Shown here piece after piece: positions 16,918-28,355 of a stretch of 64,000 nt of DNA (position 1 is the stretch's first letter; every line of letters begins with the position of its first letter). Position numbers and translations under genes: made by a program. The notes below the pieces were generated by a model that saw only the letters and a list, made by a program, of their open reading frames with translations, was not told the DNA's origin and made no database searches. Origin of the DNA: Caldilineaceae bacterium bin34 (GTDB lineage: Bacteria; Chloroflexota; Anaerolineae; Caldilineales; Caldilineaceae); contig MPMO01000018.1 of assembly GCA_002238555.1 (NCBI GenBank), forward strand, positions 1 to 64,000. Direction: 5' to 3'.

Positions 16918-17694
<777 letters not shown>

Positions 17695-17701
17695 GGCCGT
17701 G

Positions 17702-19494
17702 TCAGCCGGAGGCTGCGGAGGAACTGGTTGCCGGAGTCCCGCCGGCCGGCTGCGGGGCCGGTTCGGTGCGGTAGTGGCGCGCCCGGGCCGGCATCAGGCC
17801 GCCGGGCCGGTAGATGGCCACCGCCATGAGAAGGATCCCGTACAGGAGGAAGCGAAACTCGGCGAATTCGCGCAGGAGTTCCGGCACGCCGATTAGCACC
17901 AGGGTGCCAAGCACCATGCCGCGTATGCTGCCCATGCCGCCCACGATGATGATGCACAGGACATTCATCGAAATCAGGAGCGAGAAGGAGTGGGGGAAGA
18001 TGGTGCCCAGCTTCGAGGCGAAGATGGCGCCGGCCAGCCCGCCGCTGGCGGCGCTGAGCGTGAAGGCCAGGGTCTTGATCCAAGTGGTGTCGATGCCAAT
18101 GGCGTTGGCCACGGTTTCGTCGTCGCGGATGGCCATCCAGCGACGACCGGTCAGCGAAAGGTCCAGACGGTTGATCACCACCAGCATCACGAGGCTGGCC
18201 GCCAGGATGATGTAGAAGAGATGCTGGGGTGTCTGGAAGGTGAACGCACCGATGTTCGGCTTGGGAATGAACAGGATGCCCTGTGATCCGCCGATCAGCG
18301 GCGACAGCCAGTCGGACAGGGCCAACAGGCGGATGATTTCGCCGAAGCCCATGGTGGCAATGGCTAGGTAGTCCCCGCGCATGCGGATCACCGGCAGCGC
18401 GAGCAGGAGGCCGGTGAACATGGCCGCCAGGATGCTCACGGGCAGGACGAGCCAGAAATTGAATTCCCCGGTGGCCTGCGGTCCCGAATTGGTGAGTACG
18501 CCCATCAGGTATGCGCCCACCGCAAAGTTGGTCACGTAGCCGAGGTCGAACAGGCCGGCCAGGCCCACGGCAATGTTCAGGCCCAGGGCCATCAGCAGGT
18601 AGAGGCCGACGTTGGCCAGCACTTCGCTGAGGTAGCTGCCCACCAGCCAGGGTAGTACCAGCAACAGCAGAACGCCGGCGCCGCGAACGGCCAGCGACAC
18701 CTGCCGCTGACGTTCCGGTTCGAGTTGCGGCAGGCGGTCCCGCACCCGCAGCCGGATGCGCGGCACCAGGCCGCGCCAGGCAAACACGGCCGCGGCCGCG
18801 ATGGCCGCTACCGCGGGTCGGAGCGCTCCCTGGCTGAACAGCAGCCGATCGGGCCGTCCGTTCAGGATTTGCCGCAGAACCTGGCTGATGAGCTCGCTCA
18901 GCAGGGCCATGCCGACCACCAGCAGGACGGCCATGAAGATCGTGTTGCGCCAGTAGGCCGGCATCAAGGCCAGGCCGGCACCGACGGCGCCGGCGGCCAG
19001 GGCGGCCACCGCAAACAGTCCCAGGCCGGCCGCCGGTGCCTCCTGTCCCATGGTCATGTACGCAACCAGGGCCGGCGAGGCATGCGTAAACATGTGTCGG
19101 ATGGATACGGCATCGATGAAAAGGATGAAGAGGCCCGTCGCGGCAATGCCCGCGAGACAGGCCGCGAGCACCCGCATCCAGCCGACCCTCCTGTTCGGCG
19201 CCTGTTGCAGCAGCAGCAGGCCCCGGCCCGCCAACGGGCGGGGGAGGACCACCATGCCCAGCTCCAGGGGGCACGCGCCCCCCTCGCGCTGTTCGGCGCC
19301 TGTTGCAGCAGCAGCAGGCCCAGGCCCGCAAAGGGGCCGAGCAGCACCACCTTGCCCAGGTCCAGGACGCCCGTGACAATCTCGCGCTCGCCGAAGGCCT
19401 CCATCATGCCCGTCAGCGCGATGTAGATGCACAGGATGCCGGCCACGGCTCCCTGCGAGAGGGATTTGGCCAACCGTTTGCGCAGGAGCTGCAT
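17702..19494 (-). pseudogene. livM: Branched-chain amino acid permease LivM, split by a 98-bp duplication
   Basis: This membrane permease subunit has helices and loop motifs such as NIAVGLAGLFDLGYVTNFAV, YLAIATMGFGEIIRLLALS and GGMGSIRGMVLGTLVLI intact. The natural start is the ATG at 19494, which overlaps the livH stop as ATGA and gives MQLLRKRLAKSLSQG. That frame fails near 19270 because a diverged copy of LDLGKVVLLGPFAGLGLLLLQQ (units 98 bp apart, 19267 and 19365) follows it out of frame. Removing one unit restores a continuous protein of about 560 residues. An internal ATG at 19255 or 19177 could still give a permease lacking the N-terminal helix. The extended N-terminal half before the conserved permease core is unusual. 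Confidence 0.75.
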
Positions 19495-20639
19495 CAGGCC
19501 TTCTCCTCCTTGATGGCCTCGCCCATGATGCCCTGCGGCCGGAAAATCAGGATCAGGACCAGCATCAGGAAAGCGATGACGTCCTTGAGTTGATTGGAGC
19601 CGGGAATGCCCAGACCGGTCAGCACCAGGTTGGGGCCCAGCGCCTCGAAGATGCCGAGCAGGAGGCCGCCGATCAAGGCGCCCGGCACACTGCCGATGCC
19701 TCCCAGCACGGCGGCCGTGAAGGCCTTGACGCCGGGGAAGAAGCCCATGATGAAGCTGACGCCCTGCGGCTTGTAGAGACCGTTGATGACACCCGCGGCA
19801 CCGGCCAGCGCGCCGCCGATGCCGAATGTGAACATGATGACCCGTTCGATGTTCACCCCCATCAGGCGGGCGGTTTCCATGTTCTCGGATACGGCCCGCA
19901 TGGCCCGTCCAATCCGGGTTTTCTCCACCAGGATGTACAGGCCCGCCATCAGTGCCAGGGCCACCGCGAAAACGGTGATTTGCACATGCGGTACGGCGAT
20001 TTGTCCCAGTTCCAGGCGCCCGTCGAGGCCCGGAACCGTCGGATAGGAGCGGAAGGCGGTGCTGAAGAAGCCGCGGGCCGTGTACTGGAGGAAAAACGAC
20101 GCGCCGATCGCGGAAATCAGCATCACCAGCCGCGGTTTGTTGCGCAGGGGTTTGTAGGCCAGCCGTTCCACCAGTACGGCGATCGACATCGAAATCAAGG
20201 CCGCGAACAGAATCCAGCTCAGGACCGTGATCGCGGGGGCGCGTTCCAGAATGCCCTGCTGGGACGTCCATATGGCCAGGAACACCGTGCAGAACGCCCC
20301 GAACATGAAGACATCGCCGTGCGCGAAATTGATCAGGCGCAGGATGCCGTATACCAGCGTGTAGCCCAGTGCAATCAGGGAGTAGATGCTGCCTTGGGCC
20401 ACGCCGGCGGCAATCAGCGTGCCCCACTGCGCCGCCGAGAACCGCCCTTCCATGAAGGTTCGCGTCGACCCGATCACCACCGCGCTGATGAATCCGATGC
20501 GAATCAGCAACAGGACGACGTCAACCCACGACATCCTGTCGAGGGCCAAGCGGTGTACCAGAGTGGCGACCCGGGAGGGGTTCGCGGCGGTCACGGGGCC
20601 CGGTTTGTCGTCGATGGGGAAACGGCTCCGGTCCGGCAT
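19494..20639 (-). CDS. livH: Branched-chain amino acid permease LivH
   Basis: This is the partner permease of LivM, about 381 residues from the ATG at 20639. Conserved stretches are GVAQGSIYSLIALGYTLVYG, LINFAHGDVFMFGAF, FFPGVKAFTAAVLGGIGSVP and GALIGGLLLGIFEALG. The family core begins near residue 70, so the N-terminal extension is long, and an ATG at 20534 would be a shorter alternative. It follows the dCMP deaminase gene on the same strand and overlaps livM by four bases. No substrate-binding protein gene (livJ) is in the operon. The orphan binding lipoprotein at 3946 is of a different family. Confidence 0.9.
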   Translation of the reverse strand: MPDRSRFPIDDKPGPVTAANPSRVATLVHRLALDRMSWVDVVLLLIRIGFISAVVIGSTRTFMEGRFSAAQWGTLIAAGVAQGSIYSLIALGYTLVYGILRLINFAHGDVFMFGAFCTVFLAIWTSQQGILERAPAITVLSWILFAALISMSIAVLVERLAYKPLRNKPRLVMLISAIGASFFLQYTARGFFSTAFRSYPTVPGLDGRLELGQIAVPHVQITVFAVALALMAGLYILVEKTRIGRAMRAVSENMETARLMGVNIERVIMFTFGIGGALAGAAGVINGLYKPQGVSFIMGFFPGVKAFTAAVLGGIGSVPGALIGGLLLGIFEALGPNLVLTGLGIPGSNQLKDVIAFLMLVLILIFRPQGIMGEAIKEEKA

Positions 20640-20709
20640 CCTCGCAACACGATCGGCTGCGGCCAAGGCGTGCGCACGGACATGCTGTCCCGGTGCCGGC
20701 GGATGCTGG

Positions 20710-21192
20710 TCATGGTCGGTCGGCCAACACCATTTGGCTGATTTCAACCCCGGCCTGGCTCAGCATCTCGAGGGACGTGGAGACATCGCCATGCACGCGG
20801 TTGTAGACCACGCGCCGGATCCCTGCGTTGATGATCATTTTCGCGCAGGTCAGGCAGGGAGCATGCGTGACGTAGGCCGTGGCGCCGTTGGTCGAGACGC
20901 CGTGCAGAGCAGCCTGAATCAGCGCGTTCTGCTCGGCATGCAGGGTGCGGAGGCAGTGGTCGGGACGGTTGGGGTCCGCAAAGAGGTGGCCGGCCTCGTC
21001 GCAATGGGGCAGGCCGCTGGGGGCGCCGTTGTAACCGGTCACCAGCACCCGGTGATGCCGCACGATCAGGCACCCGACCGACGCCCGGTCGCAGGTGCTG
21101 CGCGTGGCCGCCACGCGCGCGAGCTGCATGAAGTATTGATCCCAGGTTGGGCGGTGGGCCGGGTCGGCCTGGCCGGGAGGGGTCTGGTTCAA
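20710..21192 (-). CDS. dCMP deaminase
   Basis: This 160-residue zinc-dependent deaminase converts dCMP to dUMP in pyrimidine nucleotide supply. The zinc site is complete: HAEQNALIQAA supplies the His and the catalytic Glu, and HAPCLTCAKMIINAG the two Cys. CDRASVGCLIVRHHRVLVTG and YNGAPSGLPHCDEAGH match deoxycytidylate deaminases and the related ComE proteins. Translation appears to begin at a TTG (21190-21192) that overlaps the stop of the preceding gene as TTGA, implying translational coupling. Confidence 0.88.
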   Translation of the reverse strand: MNQTPPGQADPAHRPTWDQYFMQLARVAATRSTCDRASVGCLIVRHHRVLVTGYNGAPSGLPHCDEAGHLFADPNRPDHCLRTLHAEQNALIQAALHGVSTNGATAYVTHAPCLTCAKMIINAGIRRVVYNRVHGDVSTSLEMLSQAGVEISQMVLADRP

Positions 21193-21884
21193 GGATGGTT
21201 CGGTTCGATGGCGGCAGATTGCGTGTCCAGGTCGGCGGCCAGCCGCCGCCGGTCCTGTTCGCTGTCACAGGCCAGATAGGTGGTGCCCATTATCCGCCTG
21301 ACTCGCCGCCTGCGCAACCGGCCGGGCCGTTCCTGACGGTGCGCCAGGCGCACACAGGGCTTCCTGAACGAACCAAAGCACAACTCGCCGACGGCTATGT
21401 CTGCGATGTCTCCGGGCTGGCAGAAGATATACCACATGCCTTCCAACTGCTCGCGGCTGCGTCCGATGCCGCAATACCGGGTTGGTTCAAGCCTTGTGAT
21501 GACCGCGTGTTCCCGGGTGGGAAAGGTCCGGTACTCGCCCGACAGCCAGACATGGTGGTGGTAGCGCTCCTCCACCGCGAACCATCCCGTGACCGATACC
21601 TGAATCGCCCGTCCCGGCGGCAACGGAACAGGATCCGGAGGGGTGCCGCGCTCGGGCCGGAACATCACATAGTCGTGGGTGCGCGCGGTCCACCAGGCAT
21701 AGGCCAGGAGTGCCAGGCCGGCAACCGGAAGGGCTGCGGACCAGTTCGGCAGGGCAGTGGCGTTGAGGGCCAGCAGGACGGCCAATGCCAACAACAGCAT
21801 GCAGAGCCACTGCAACAGGCTGGGGGAGCCCACATGGTGGTGGGCCAACCCGTGCATGACGCGCATGATGGCGGGCGAGCGCAT
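21189..21884 (-). CDS. Uncharacterised membrane protein
   Basis: This 231-residue protein has two adjacent hydrophobic segments (about 28-43 and 50-65) followed by a soluble part that resembles a PH-like or beta-rich domain (QVSVTGWFAVEERYHHHVWL, THAVITRLEPTRYCGI-like). I do not recognise a family. The ATG at 21884 starts the membrane part, while the upstream extension of the frame runs antisense to ftsH. The stop overlaps the dCMP deaminase start, so the two are likely co-transcribed between ftsH and the liv genes. Confidence 0.6.
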   Translation of the reverse strand: MRSPAIMRVMHGLAHHHVGSPSLLQWLCMLLLALAVLLALNATALPNWSAALPVAGLALLAYAWWTARTHDYVMFRPERGTPPDPVPLPPGRAIQVSVTGWFAVEERYHHHVWLSGEYRTFPTREHAVITRLEPTRYCGIGRSREQLEGMWYIFCQPGDIADIAVGELCFGSFRKPCVRLAHRQERPGRLRRRRVRRIMGTTYLACDSEQDRRRLAADLDTQSAAIEPNHP

Positions 21885-21952
21885 GAACCTGGTTGGCAGG
21901 TCTGACGTTGCGGACCCGGACCGGCGGGACGCGGCGGTGCCGGCCACCGCCC

Positions 21953-23923
21953 CTAAATCGGATTGGGCACTGTCCCGCCGATGTTGGCTCCCTTGTCCTT
22001 GGCGTCGCCGCTTTCCGCCGCGTGTGCCTGGTCCGGCGGGGTTTCGGGTTCCGCCTGACCCACTGTGGCCGGTTCGTCCCTGACCATGCCGGCCGTGAGC
22101 TCGCCGCTCAGGATGGCTTCCAGGTCGGCCGACTCGACGGTCTCTCTGGCAAGCAGGAATACCGCCAGCCGATCGAGTTCCTCGGCGTGTTCGGCCAGCA
22201 GGGCCTGGGCCCTGTCCGACGCTTCGGTCACCACTTTCCGGACGGCGTTGTCGATTTCCTCGGCCGTCTTCTCGCCGTAGTTGCGGTACTCGGTGATTTC
22301 CGAACCGAGGAAGACCATCTCTTCCCTTTGGCCGAACTGGATCGGACCCAGTTCCGGACTCATGCCCCATTGGGTGATCATCGTGCGGGCGAGGCGCGTA
22401 ACCCGATCCAGGTCGTCGGTGGCTTCGGTGGTCACTTCGCCGAAGTGCTGCTGTTCGGCCAGCCGGCCGGCGAGCGTGGCGGACAGCATGGCGTTGATGC
22501 GCTCCGTGTTGTAGAGGTGCAACTCGTTCTCCGGCAGGCTGTGTGAATAGCCGCCCTTGCGCCCGCGCGGCACAATGGTGATGCGGTGCACCGGATCGTG
22601 TTCGGGCAGGTAGTGCATGACCAGGGCGTGGCCGGCATGGTGGTAGGCCAGGATTTCCCGTTCCCGGTCGCTGACCTGCCGGGACTTGCGCTCCGGTCCC
22701 ACCCGAACCCGTTCAATCGCCTCCTCGAAGTCCTCCATCACAATCGTGCGCCGGTTGTGGCGGGCCGCGTAAATCGCGGCTTCGTTGACCAGGTTTTCGA
22801 TGTCGGCGCCCACGAATCCGGCACTGTGGCGGGCCACCGTGTCCAACTCCACGTCCTCGTCCAGGGGTTTGCCCTTTACATGCACGTCCAGGATGGCGCG
22901 CCGGCCCTTCATGTCGGGCATGTCCATGGTCACCCGGCGATCGAAGCGGCCCGGCCGGAGCAGGGCGGGATCCAGGATGTCGGGCCGGTTGGTGGCCGCC
23001 ATCACGATCACTTCCGTGCTCGTGTCGAACCCGTCCATTTCCACCAGGATTTGATTCAGGGTCTGTTCCCGTTCGTCGTGGGAGCCGCCCATGCCGGCGC
23101 CGCGGCGCCGGCCGACGGCATCGATTTCGTCCACGAAAATAATGCATGGCGCGTTCTTCACAGCCTGCGAAAACAGGTCGCGCACCCGCCGGGCGCCAAC
23201 CCCCACGAACATCTCCACGAACTCCGATCCGGAGATGTTGAAGAACGGGACCTCGGCCTCGCCGGCGACCGCCTTGGCCATCAGGGTCTTGCCCGTGCCC
23301 GGAGGGCCGACCAGGAGCACGCCCTTGGGAATGCGGGCGCCGAGTGCCAGGAAACGTTCGGGAGTCTGGAGAAACTCGACCACTTCCTCCAGTTCGAACT
23401 TGGCCTCCTCGTTGCCGGCCACGTCGGAAAAGGCGACGGACACGTTTTCGCCTTCTAGCATGCGGGCCTTGTTGCGCCCGAAATTGAACGTTTGGCTGCC
23501 GAACGCCTGGGCCTGGCGCAACATGAAGAAGAAGAAGGCGCCGATCAACAACAGCGGCAGCAGGCCGAGCAGGACCGGGCCGGTCCGCGACCAGAAGCCG
23601 GGCTGCGCAATGCGGATGTCCACGCCGGCCAGCGTCTCGGCCGCCAGGCCCAGATCGGCCAGCGTCTCCAGGAAACTGATGCGCGTCTCCTTGAGCGCGG
23701 TGGTGGATGTTCCGTCCTTGAGCTGCACTGCAACCCGATCCGCGCCCACCAGCATGCTGGTCACGTCGCCGGCCTGCAGCGCGGCGGCAATTGTGTCCAG
23801 GGACACGAATTCCGGACCGGGACGGAACTGACGCACGACCACGTAGATCAGGATGCTGGCAACAACAAGACCCGCGGCCGCCAATGCCAACGTGCGCGGC
23901 GTCAGGACGATGATTTTCTTCAC
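21953..23923 (-). CDS. ftsH: FtsH-type AAA membrane protease with HHAGH in place of HEXXH
   Basis: This 656-residue protein has two N-terminal membrane segments (about 12-30 and 120-138) and an AAA domain with Walker A ([17 protein letters not shown]), Walker B ([12 protein letters not shown]), an SRH region ([20 protein letters not shown]) and an M41 peptidase domain. FtsH normally extracts and degrades membrane and regulatory proteins using a zinc site HEAGH. Here residues 428-432 read HHAGH (codons CAC CAT GCC GGC CAC), so the catalytic Glu is replaced by His. The downstream Asp ligand ([14 protein letters not shown]) remains. The ATPase looks intact, so the protein may act as an unfoldase or chaperone, like the inactive FtsHi proteins of plastids. 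A second, active FtsH elsewhere in the genome is likely. Confidence 0.9.
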   Translation of the reverse strand: MKKIIVLTPRTLALAAAGLVVASILIYVVVRQFRPGPEFVSLDTIAAALQAGDVTSMLVGADRVAVQLKDGTSTTALKETRISFLETLADLGLAAETLAGVDIRIAQPGFWSRTGPVLLGLLPLLLIGAFFFFMLRQAQAFGSQTFNFGRNKARMLEGENVSVAFSDVAGNEEAKFELEEVVEFLQTPERFLALGARIPKGVLLVGPPGTGKTLMAKAVAGEAEVPFFNISGSEFVEMFVGVGARRVRDLFSQAVKNAPCIIFVDEIDAVGRRRGAGMGGSHDEREQTLNQILVEMDGFDTSTEVIVMAATNRPDILDPALLRPGRFDRRVTMDMPDMKGRRAILDVHVKGKPLDEDVELDTVARHSAGFVGADIENLVNEAAIYAARHNRRTIVMEDFEEAIERVRVGPERKSRQVSDREREILAYHHAGHALVMHYLPEHDPVHRITIVPRGRKGGYSHSLPENELHLYNTERINAMLSATLAGRLAEQQHFGEVTTEATDDLDRVTRLARTMITQWGMSPELGPIQFGQREEMVFLGSEITEYRNYGEKTAEEIDNAVRKVVTEASDRAQALLAEHAEELDRLAVFLLARETVESADLEAILSGELTAGMVRDEPATVGQAEPETPPDQAHAAESGDAKDKGANIGGTVPNPI

Positions 23924-24039
23924 AGGGGGGTGCGCTCGCCTTGAGGCGTTACTTATGGATGCATTTTACCCCAGAAAGGTGCGCGGCTCTCCGGCCTCCG
24001 GCCTGAATCACCACGGATATCCGCAGGCTTGGTGGACGG

Positions 24040-24882
24040 TCAATCCGGTTCGGACAGGTCGCGGCGCAGCAGCTCGTACAGCACAACCGCGACGCTGACG
24101 GACAGATTCAGGCTGTCCACGCCCGGGGTCATGGGGATGGCGGCCACTGCGTGGGCGACATCGCTCCAGATCGGGGACAGGCCGGTTGCTTCACTGCCGA
24201 AGACGCAGGCGATCGGTCCCGGCAAGTCGCTTGTGTGGTACAGGTTGCGTCCCTCGGGGGACACGGCCAGGACGGTGCACTGCTGTCGGTTGAGCCAGCC
24301 GACAACGTCCGCCACCGGAGCCTCCACGCACCTTAGGTCGAAGCACAGGCCGACACTGGCGCGAATCACATTCGGGTTCATCAGGTCGGTACCGCCCCCG
24401 CCGTGCGTGGCCAGGATCAGGGTGCCGCTCCCGGCGGCCCGCATGGTTCGGAGGACGGCGCCGATGTTGCCGGGTTTGTCCACATCCTCCAATACCACCA
24501 GCCGCTCGTTCGGGTGGGGAACCAGGCCGCGCAGGGAGTGGACCGGAGGTTTGATTTCGACCAGCAGGCCGCCCACGGTAGCGCGCACGGCCAGGCGTCC
24601 GTAAACATGGCGCGACACGGTATGGAAGCGGCCGCCATCGGTTTGCGCCCGGGACCGCAGGCGCGCCGCGAGTTCCGTTCCCTCCGGGCTGAGCAGGAGT
24701 TCTTCGCACGCGAACACGGTTTGAATGGGAACGTCGTTGCGCAGAACCGCTTCGATTTCCCGGTAGCCTTCGGCCAACGTCTGCCGATGGGCGCGGCGAT
24801 AGGTGCTCTGGCGCAGGCGCAGGGCATGGCGGATCCGAGGATTGCGGGTGCTGGAGATGTGGCCGTGTTCGGTGTCCGACAT
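24040..24882 (-). CDS. SpoU/TrmH-family RNA 2'-O-methyltransferase
   Basis: This protein of 280 residues has the SPOUT knot motifs: LVVLEDVDKPGNIGAVLRTM (motif 1), IACVFGSEATGLSP (motif 2) and IPMTPGVDSLNLSVSVAVVL (motif 3). These enzymes methylate ribose 2'-hydroxyls in rRNA or tRNA using SAM. The N-terminal part resembles the SpoU substrate-binding domain (YRRAHRQTLAEGYREIEAVL), which favours an rRNA methylase. The ATG at 24882 is chosen because upstream sequence has no family similarity. The specific target nucleotide cannot be read from sequence. Confidence 0.88.
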   Translation of the reverse strand: MSDTEHGHISSTRNPRIRHALRLRQSTYRRAHRQTLAEGYREIEAVLRNDVPIQTVFACEELLLSPEGTELAARLRSRAQTDGGRFHTVSRHVYGRLAVRATVGGLLVEIKPPVHSLRGLVPHPNERLVVLEDVDKPGNIGAVLRTMRAAGSGTLILATHGGGGTDLMNPNVIRASVGLCFDLRCVEAPVADVVGWLNRQQCTVLAVSPEGRNLYHTSDLPGPIACVFGSEATGLSPIWSDVAHAVAAIPMTPGVDSLNLSVSVAVVLYELLRRDLSEPD

Positions 24883-25061
24883 TGTTGGAGAGTTGCCTGC
24901 GGGGTGCCGCGATGCTTGGGACGGCCACTGCCAAACGGTGTGCAGCCGCCTTTTTGGTCGAGTTCCGATCCCTACTCTATACTGCGCGCTGCGGTCAGGA
25001 TTAGCCCCAAGTTCGTTGCCGGTTGCGGAAGCCGGCCCAAGCCGGTGTCCGGCAGTATTCC

Positions 25062-26465
25062 ATGCGTTCCAATCCCTTGTCCCTGCTGTTGACCGTCCTG
25101 CTGGCGGCGGCGGCTCTGTACGTGGCCCTGCCGCTCGATCACCTGCCGGGCTTGGAGTCGGTTCTGGGCACCCCGGAGGCACCCCGGGACCTGCGCGATC
25201 TGGTCAGGGGCCTGGATCTGCAGGGCGGCACCCAAATCCTGTTGGAGGCGGATTTGCCCGCCGACACGGAGATCCCCGAAGGCTCGATGGCCACGGCCCG
25301 CATCATCGTCGAGAACCGGGTCAACAGCCTCGGCGTAACGGAACCCGCGGTCCAGGGCCAGGGTACGCGCCGGATTATCGTGGAGCTGCCCGGCATCGAC
25401 AATCCGGAACAGGCCATCGAGACGCTGCGGTCCACCGGGCAGCTGGAGTTCGTTGATCCCGGCGACGCGCAACTCCTGTCCGGGTACATCATCAATACCA
25501 CCAACCGCCCCACGGCCTCGGCGGACGCCATGGCGGCGATGGCGGCCGGCGTCATGGACCCGGCCCCGGTGCCGTTCCCGGACAGGGTGTTCGAAACGGC
25601 CATGACCGGTGATGTGCTGAACGACGCCGTGCCGGGCCTGGACGACACCACCGGACTTTGGCAAATCAACTTCGAGCTCGCGGGTGACGGATCGGACCAG
25701 TTCTTCAACTACACCCAGGCCAACGTGGGCCGGCCCATGCCGATTGTCCTGGACGGGGTGGTCCTGTCGACGCCGATCATCAACGCCGCCATCCGGGATA
25801 TCGGAGTGATCTCGGGCGACTTCACCGAGGAGGAGGCGCGCAGCCTGGCCATCCAGATGCGCTACGGCGCCCTGCCGGTGCCGCTCCAGGTGGTCGATGT
25901 CCGCACCATCGGCGCGACGCTGGGACAGGAATCGGTCTCCCGCAGCCTGATTGCCGGGCAGGTCGGCCTGCTGATGGTCCTGCTGTTCATGCTGGTCATC
26001 TACCGTCTGCCGGGCCTGCTGGCCTGCCTGGCCCTGGGCATCTACGTTGCCCTGAACGTGGCCGTGTTCAAGCTGGTGCCGGTAACCCTGACACTGCCGG
26101 GCATCGCGGGGTTCCTCCTGTCCATTGGGATGGCGGTGGATGCCAACATCCTCATTTTCGAGCGTCTGCGCGAGGAACTGCGCGCCGGCCGCTCCCTGCG
26201 CCTGGCGATCCGCACCGGCTTCAACCGGGCCTGGCCCGCCATCCGCGACGGCAACCTCTCAACCTTGATCTCGTGTGCCGTCCTGTTCTGGTTCGGCAGC
26301 AATTTCGGCGCCAGCGTGGTCAAGGGCTTTGCTCTGACGCTGGCCATCGGCGTGGTGCTGTCGATGTTTACGGCGGTCCTGGTGACGCGCACCTTCCTCC
26401 AGACCTTCCTGGGTCTGACCTCCGGCGTGGGAAGCGATGCACGCCGGCTGCTTGTCGGCCACTAG
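25062..26465 (+). CDS. secD: Protein translocase subunit SecD
   Basis: SecD works with SecF and SecYEG, using the proton motive force to pull proteins across the membrane. The 467-residue protein has an N-terminal membrane helix, the periplasmic P1 motif region starting [15 protein letters not shown], and a C-terminal six-helix RND-like domain with [20 protein letters not shown] and [20 protein letters not shown]. The periplasmic P1 head is shorter than in E. coli. The ATG at 25062 ([10 protein letters not shown]) gives the membrane start. secF follows 31 bp downstream. Confidence 0.95.
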   Translation: MRSNPLSLLLTVLLAAAALYVALPLDHLPGLESVLGTPEAPRDLRDLVRGLDLQGGTQILLEADLPADTEIPEGSMATARIIVENRVNSLGVTEPAVQGQGTRRIIVELPGIDNPEQAIETLRSTGQLEFVDPGDAQLLSGYIINTTNRPTASADAMAAMAAGVMDPAPVPFPDRVFETAMTGDVLNDAVPGLDDTTGLWQINFELAGDGSDQFFNYTQANVGRPMPIVLDGVVLSTPIINAAIRDIGVISGDFTEEEARSLAIQMRYGALPVPLQVVDVRTIGATLGQESVSRSLIAGQVGLLMVLLFMLVIYRLPGLLACLALGIYVALNVAVFKLVPVTLTLPGIAGFLLSIGMAVDANILIFERLREELRAGRSLRLAIRTGFNRAWPAIRDGNLSTLISCAVLFWFGSNFGASVVKGFALTLAIGVVLSMFTAVLVTRTFLQTFLGLTSGVGSDARRLLVGH

Positions 26466-26496
26466 CCCTCGCGTCCGCATTCCGGGAGATTGGTTC

Positions 26497-27465
26497 ATGG
26501 GCCTGCTGACCAGTCGCATGGGAAATGCCGCCATCGTGGAGCGGCGCAACCTGTGGTTCCTCCTGTCACTCGTGCTGATTATGCCCGGCATCCTGATCAT
26601 GGCCTGGCGCGGTGTCACGGGCAATTCGCTGCTGCCCCTGAGCATCGACTACACGGGTGGCGTTCAGTGGGAGATCCGGTTCAACGAACCGGCCAGCCCG
26701 GAGGCGGTGCGCGCCATCCTGCTGCGGGCCGGTCTGGCCGACACAACCGCCTTCCAGGTGCAGGACGACCGGACCGTGCAGCTGAAGCTGAAGGCGATTG
26801 ACAATCAGGTCAAGCAGCGGCTGGAGGGCGAGATCGAAGCCGAGATTGGGCCATTCGACGAACAGTTCTTCCGCAACATCGGGCCGGCAATCGGCTCCGA
26901 GGTGAGCCGGGCGGCCGGCCTGGCCATCTTGGTGGCGGTCGTCGGCATCCTGATTTACATCACGGCCGCGTTCCGCCATCTCAATCACGCCACCCGTTAC
27001 GGTGCCTGCGCCGTGTTTGCACTCGCACACGATGTCCTGGTGACACTGTCCTTCATTTCCATCATGAGCCTGGTGGCGGCCTGGGAGGTGGATGCCCTTT
27101 TCCTGACGGCCGTGCTCACCGTGATCGGCTTCAGTGTCAACGACACGATTGTTGTGTTCGACCGCATCCGCGAGAACCAGCGGCGCTACCAGGGGGAATC
27201 CTTTGCCCGTATCGCCAACCGCAGCCTGGTGGAAACCCTGCAGCGTTCGCTCGCGACGCAGGTGACCGCGCTGTTGGTGCTGGTGGCCATCCTGGTTCTG
27301 GGCGGTGCCACGCTGCAACAGTTCATGGGCACGTTGATCGTCGGCCTGGTTTCCGGAACCTACAGTTCGCTCTGCAACGCAACCCCCATTCTGGTCGCTT
27401 GGGAAGAACGCCGTTTCCTGGTCAAGGCGGGCGTGGCCGATCCGGCTCCGGTTCCGGCCGCCTAA
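26497..27465 (+). CDS. secF: Protein translocase subunit SecF
   Basis: This 322-residue partner of SecD has the SecF signature pieces LSIDYTGGVQWEIRF, IGPAIGSEVSRAAGLAILVA, TVIGFSVNDTIVVFDRIREN and NRSLVETLQRSLATQVTALL. The start ATG at 26497 follows GGGAG eight bases upstream, while the open frame extends further back only through secD. The order secD-secF with a short gap is the usual operon. Confidence 0.95.
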   Translation: MGLLTSRMGNAAIVERRNLWFLLSLVLIMPGILIMAWRGVTGNSLLPLSIDYTGGVQWEIRFNEPASPEAVRAILLRAGLADTTAFQVQDDRTVQLKLKAIDNQVKQRLEGEIEAEIGPFDEQFFRNIGPAIGSEVSRAAGLAILVAVVGILIYITAAFRHLNHATRYGACAVFALAHDVLVTLSFISIMSLVAAWEVDALFLTAVLTVIGFSVNDTIVVFDRIRENQRRYQGESFARIANRSLVETLQRSLATQVTALLVLVAILVLGGATLQQFMGTLIVGLVSGTYSSLCNATPILVAWEERRFLVKAGVADPAPVPAA

Positions 27466-27617
27466 GGCGGGGTTCACATTCGTTCCCGGTCGGGAATCAG
27501 CCTGGGTTTGGCGTCGCGTGCAGACGGCGTCGATCATAATGTTGACACTGCCGCCCCCCGGCAACCGGGCATGTTCCCTGCCGCCGGGGACTTAACCGAG
27601 GTTTCCGACCACTTTCA

Positions 27618-28355
27618 GTGCAAGTCACCAAGACCCGTTTGGTAGCCATAGACGGCGTGGCCGGTGCCGGCAAGTCCACGGCTGGCGCCCTGTTGGCGCA
27701 AAGGCTGGGATGGACGTTTTTCGATACCGGTATATTGTTCCGGGTTGTGTGCCACTTGGCACTGTCCCATGGTCGGCCACCCTACGGCGAGGACCTGCTG
27801 GCAACCTTGTTGGTGCAAACGGAAAGGGACCTGGACATCAGGAGCGAATCCCGCGCCGACCGGGATGACGTCCTTGAGACGCAGGTGCTGCTGGCAGGAT
27901 GCGATGTCACCGCCGCGCTGCGCCGGGAGGCGGTGGATCGGCTGTTGCCGGTTCTGTCCGGCCTGGACCCGGTGAGACGGTCCCTGACCCGGACGATGCG
28001 CAGCATGGGCCGTCGCCTGGCCGAGCAGGCCGGCGCGGTCGTGGTGGGCAGGGACATCGGCACGACCGTGTTTCCGGAGGCGCGCGTGAAGTTCTACCTT
28101 GATGCCGCCTCCAACGTCAGGGCCCATCGCAGGTGGCGGGATCTGCAAGCTCGGGGGCTTGCGATTCCGCTGGCCCAGGTGCACCGGGATCTCGTGGAGC
28201 GGGATCGACTGGACAGCAGTCGCACCAATTCGCCGGCGGCCCGGGCCGCCGATGCCGTCCTGATAGACACAACCAGTACCGGCGTTGACGAAGTGTTGGC
28301 CCAACTGGAGGCGGTCTGTCGGCAAACCCTGGGCCAGGGAGCAGGGGCTTCATGA
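27618..28355 (+). CDS. cmk: Cytidylate kinase
   Basis: This protein of 245 residues phosphorylates CMP and dCMP with ATP. The P-loop is VAIDGVAGAGKSTAGALLAQ, and FFDTGILFRVVCHLAL corresponds to the family's DTGAMYR motif with Ile-Leu-Phe replacing the middle, a modest departure. The GRDIGTTVFPEARVKFYLDA and RDLVERDRLDSSRTNSPAARAADAVLID stretches match the NMP-binding and lid regions. The start is the GTG at 27618. The stop overlaps the next ATG by four bases, so it is translationally coupled to the E1 alpha gene. Confidence 0.88.
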   Translation: MQVTKTRLVAIDGVAGAGKSTAGALLAQRLGWTFFDTGILFRVVCHLALSHGRPPYGEDLLATLLVQTERDLDIRSESRADRDDVLETQVLLAGCDVTAALRREAVDRLLPVLSGLDPVRRSLTRTMRSMGRRLAEQAGAVVVGRDIGTTVFPEARVKFYLDAASNVRAHRRWRDLQARGLAIPLAQVHRDLVERDRLDSSRTNSPAARAADAVLIDTTSTGVDEVLAQLEAVCRQTLGQGAGAS

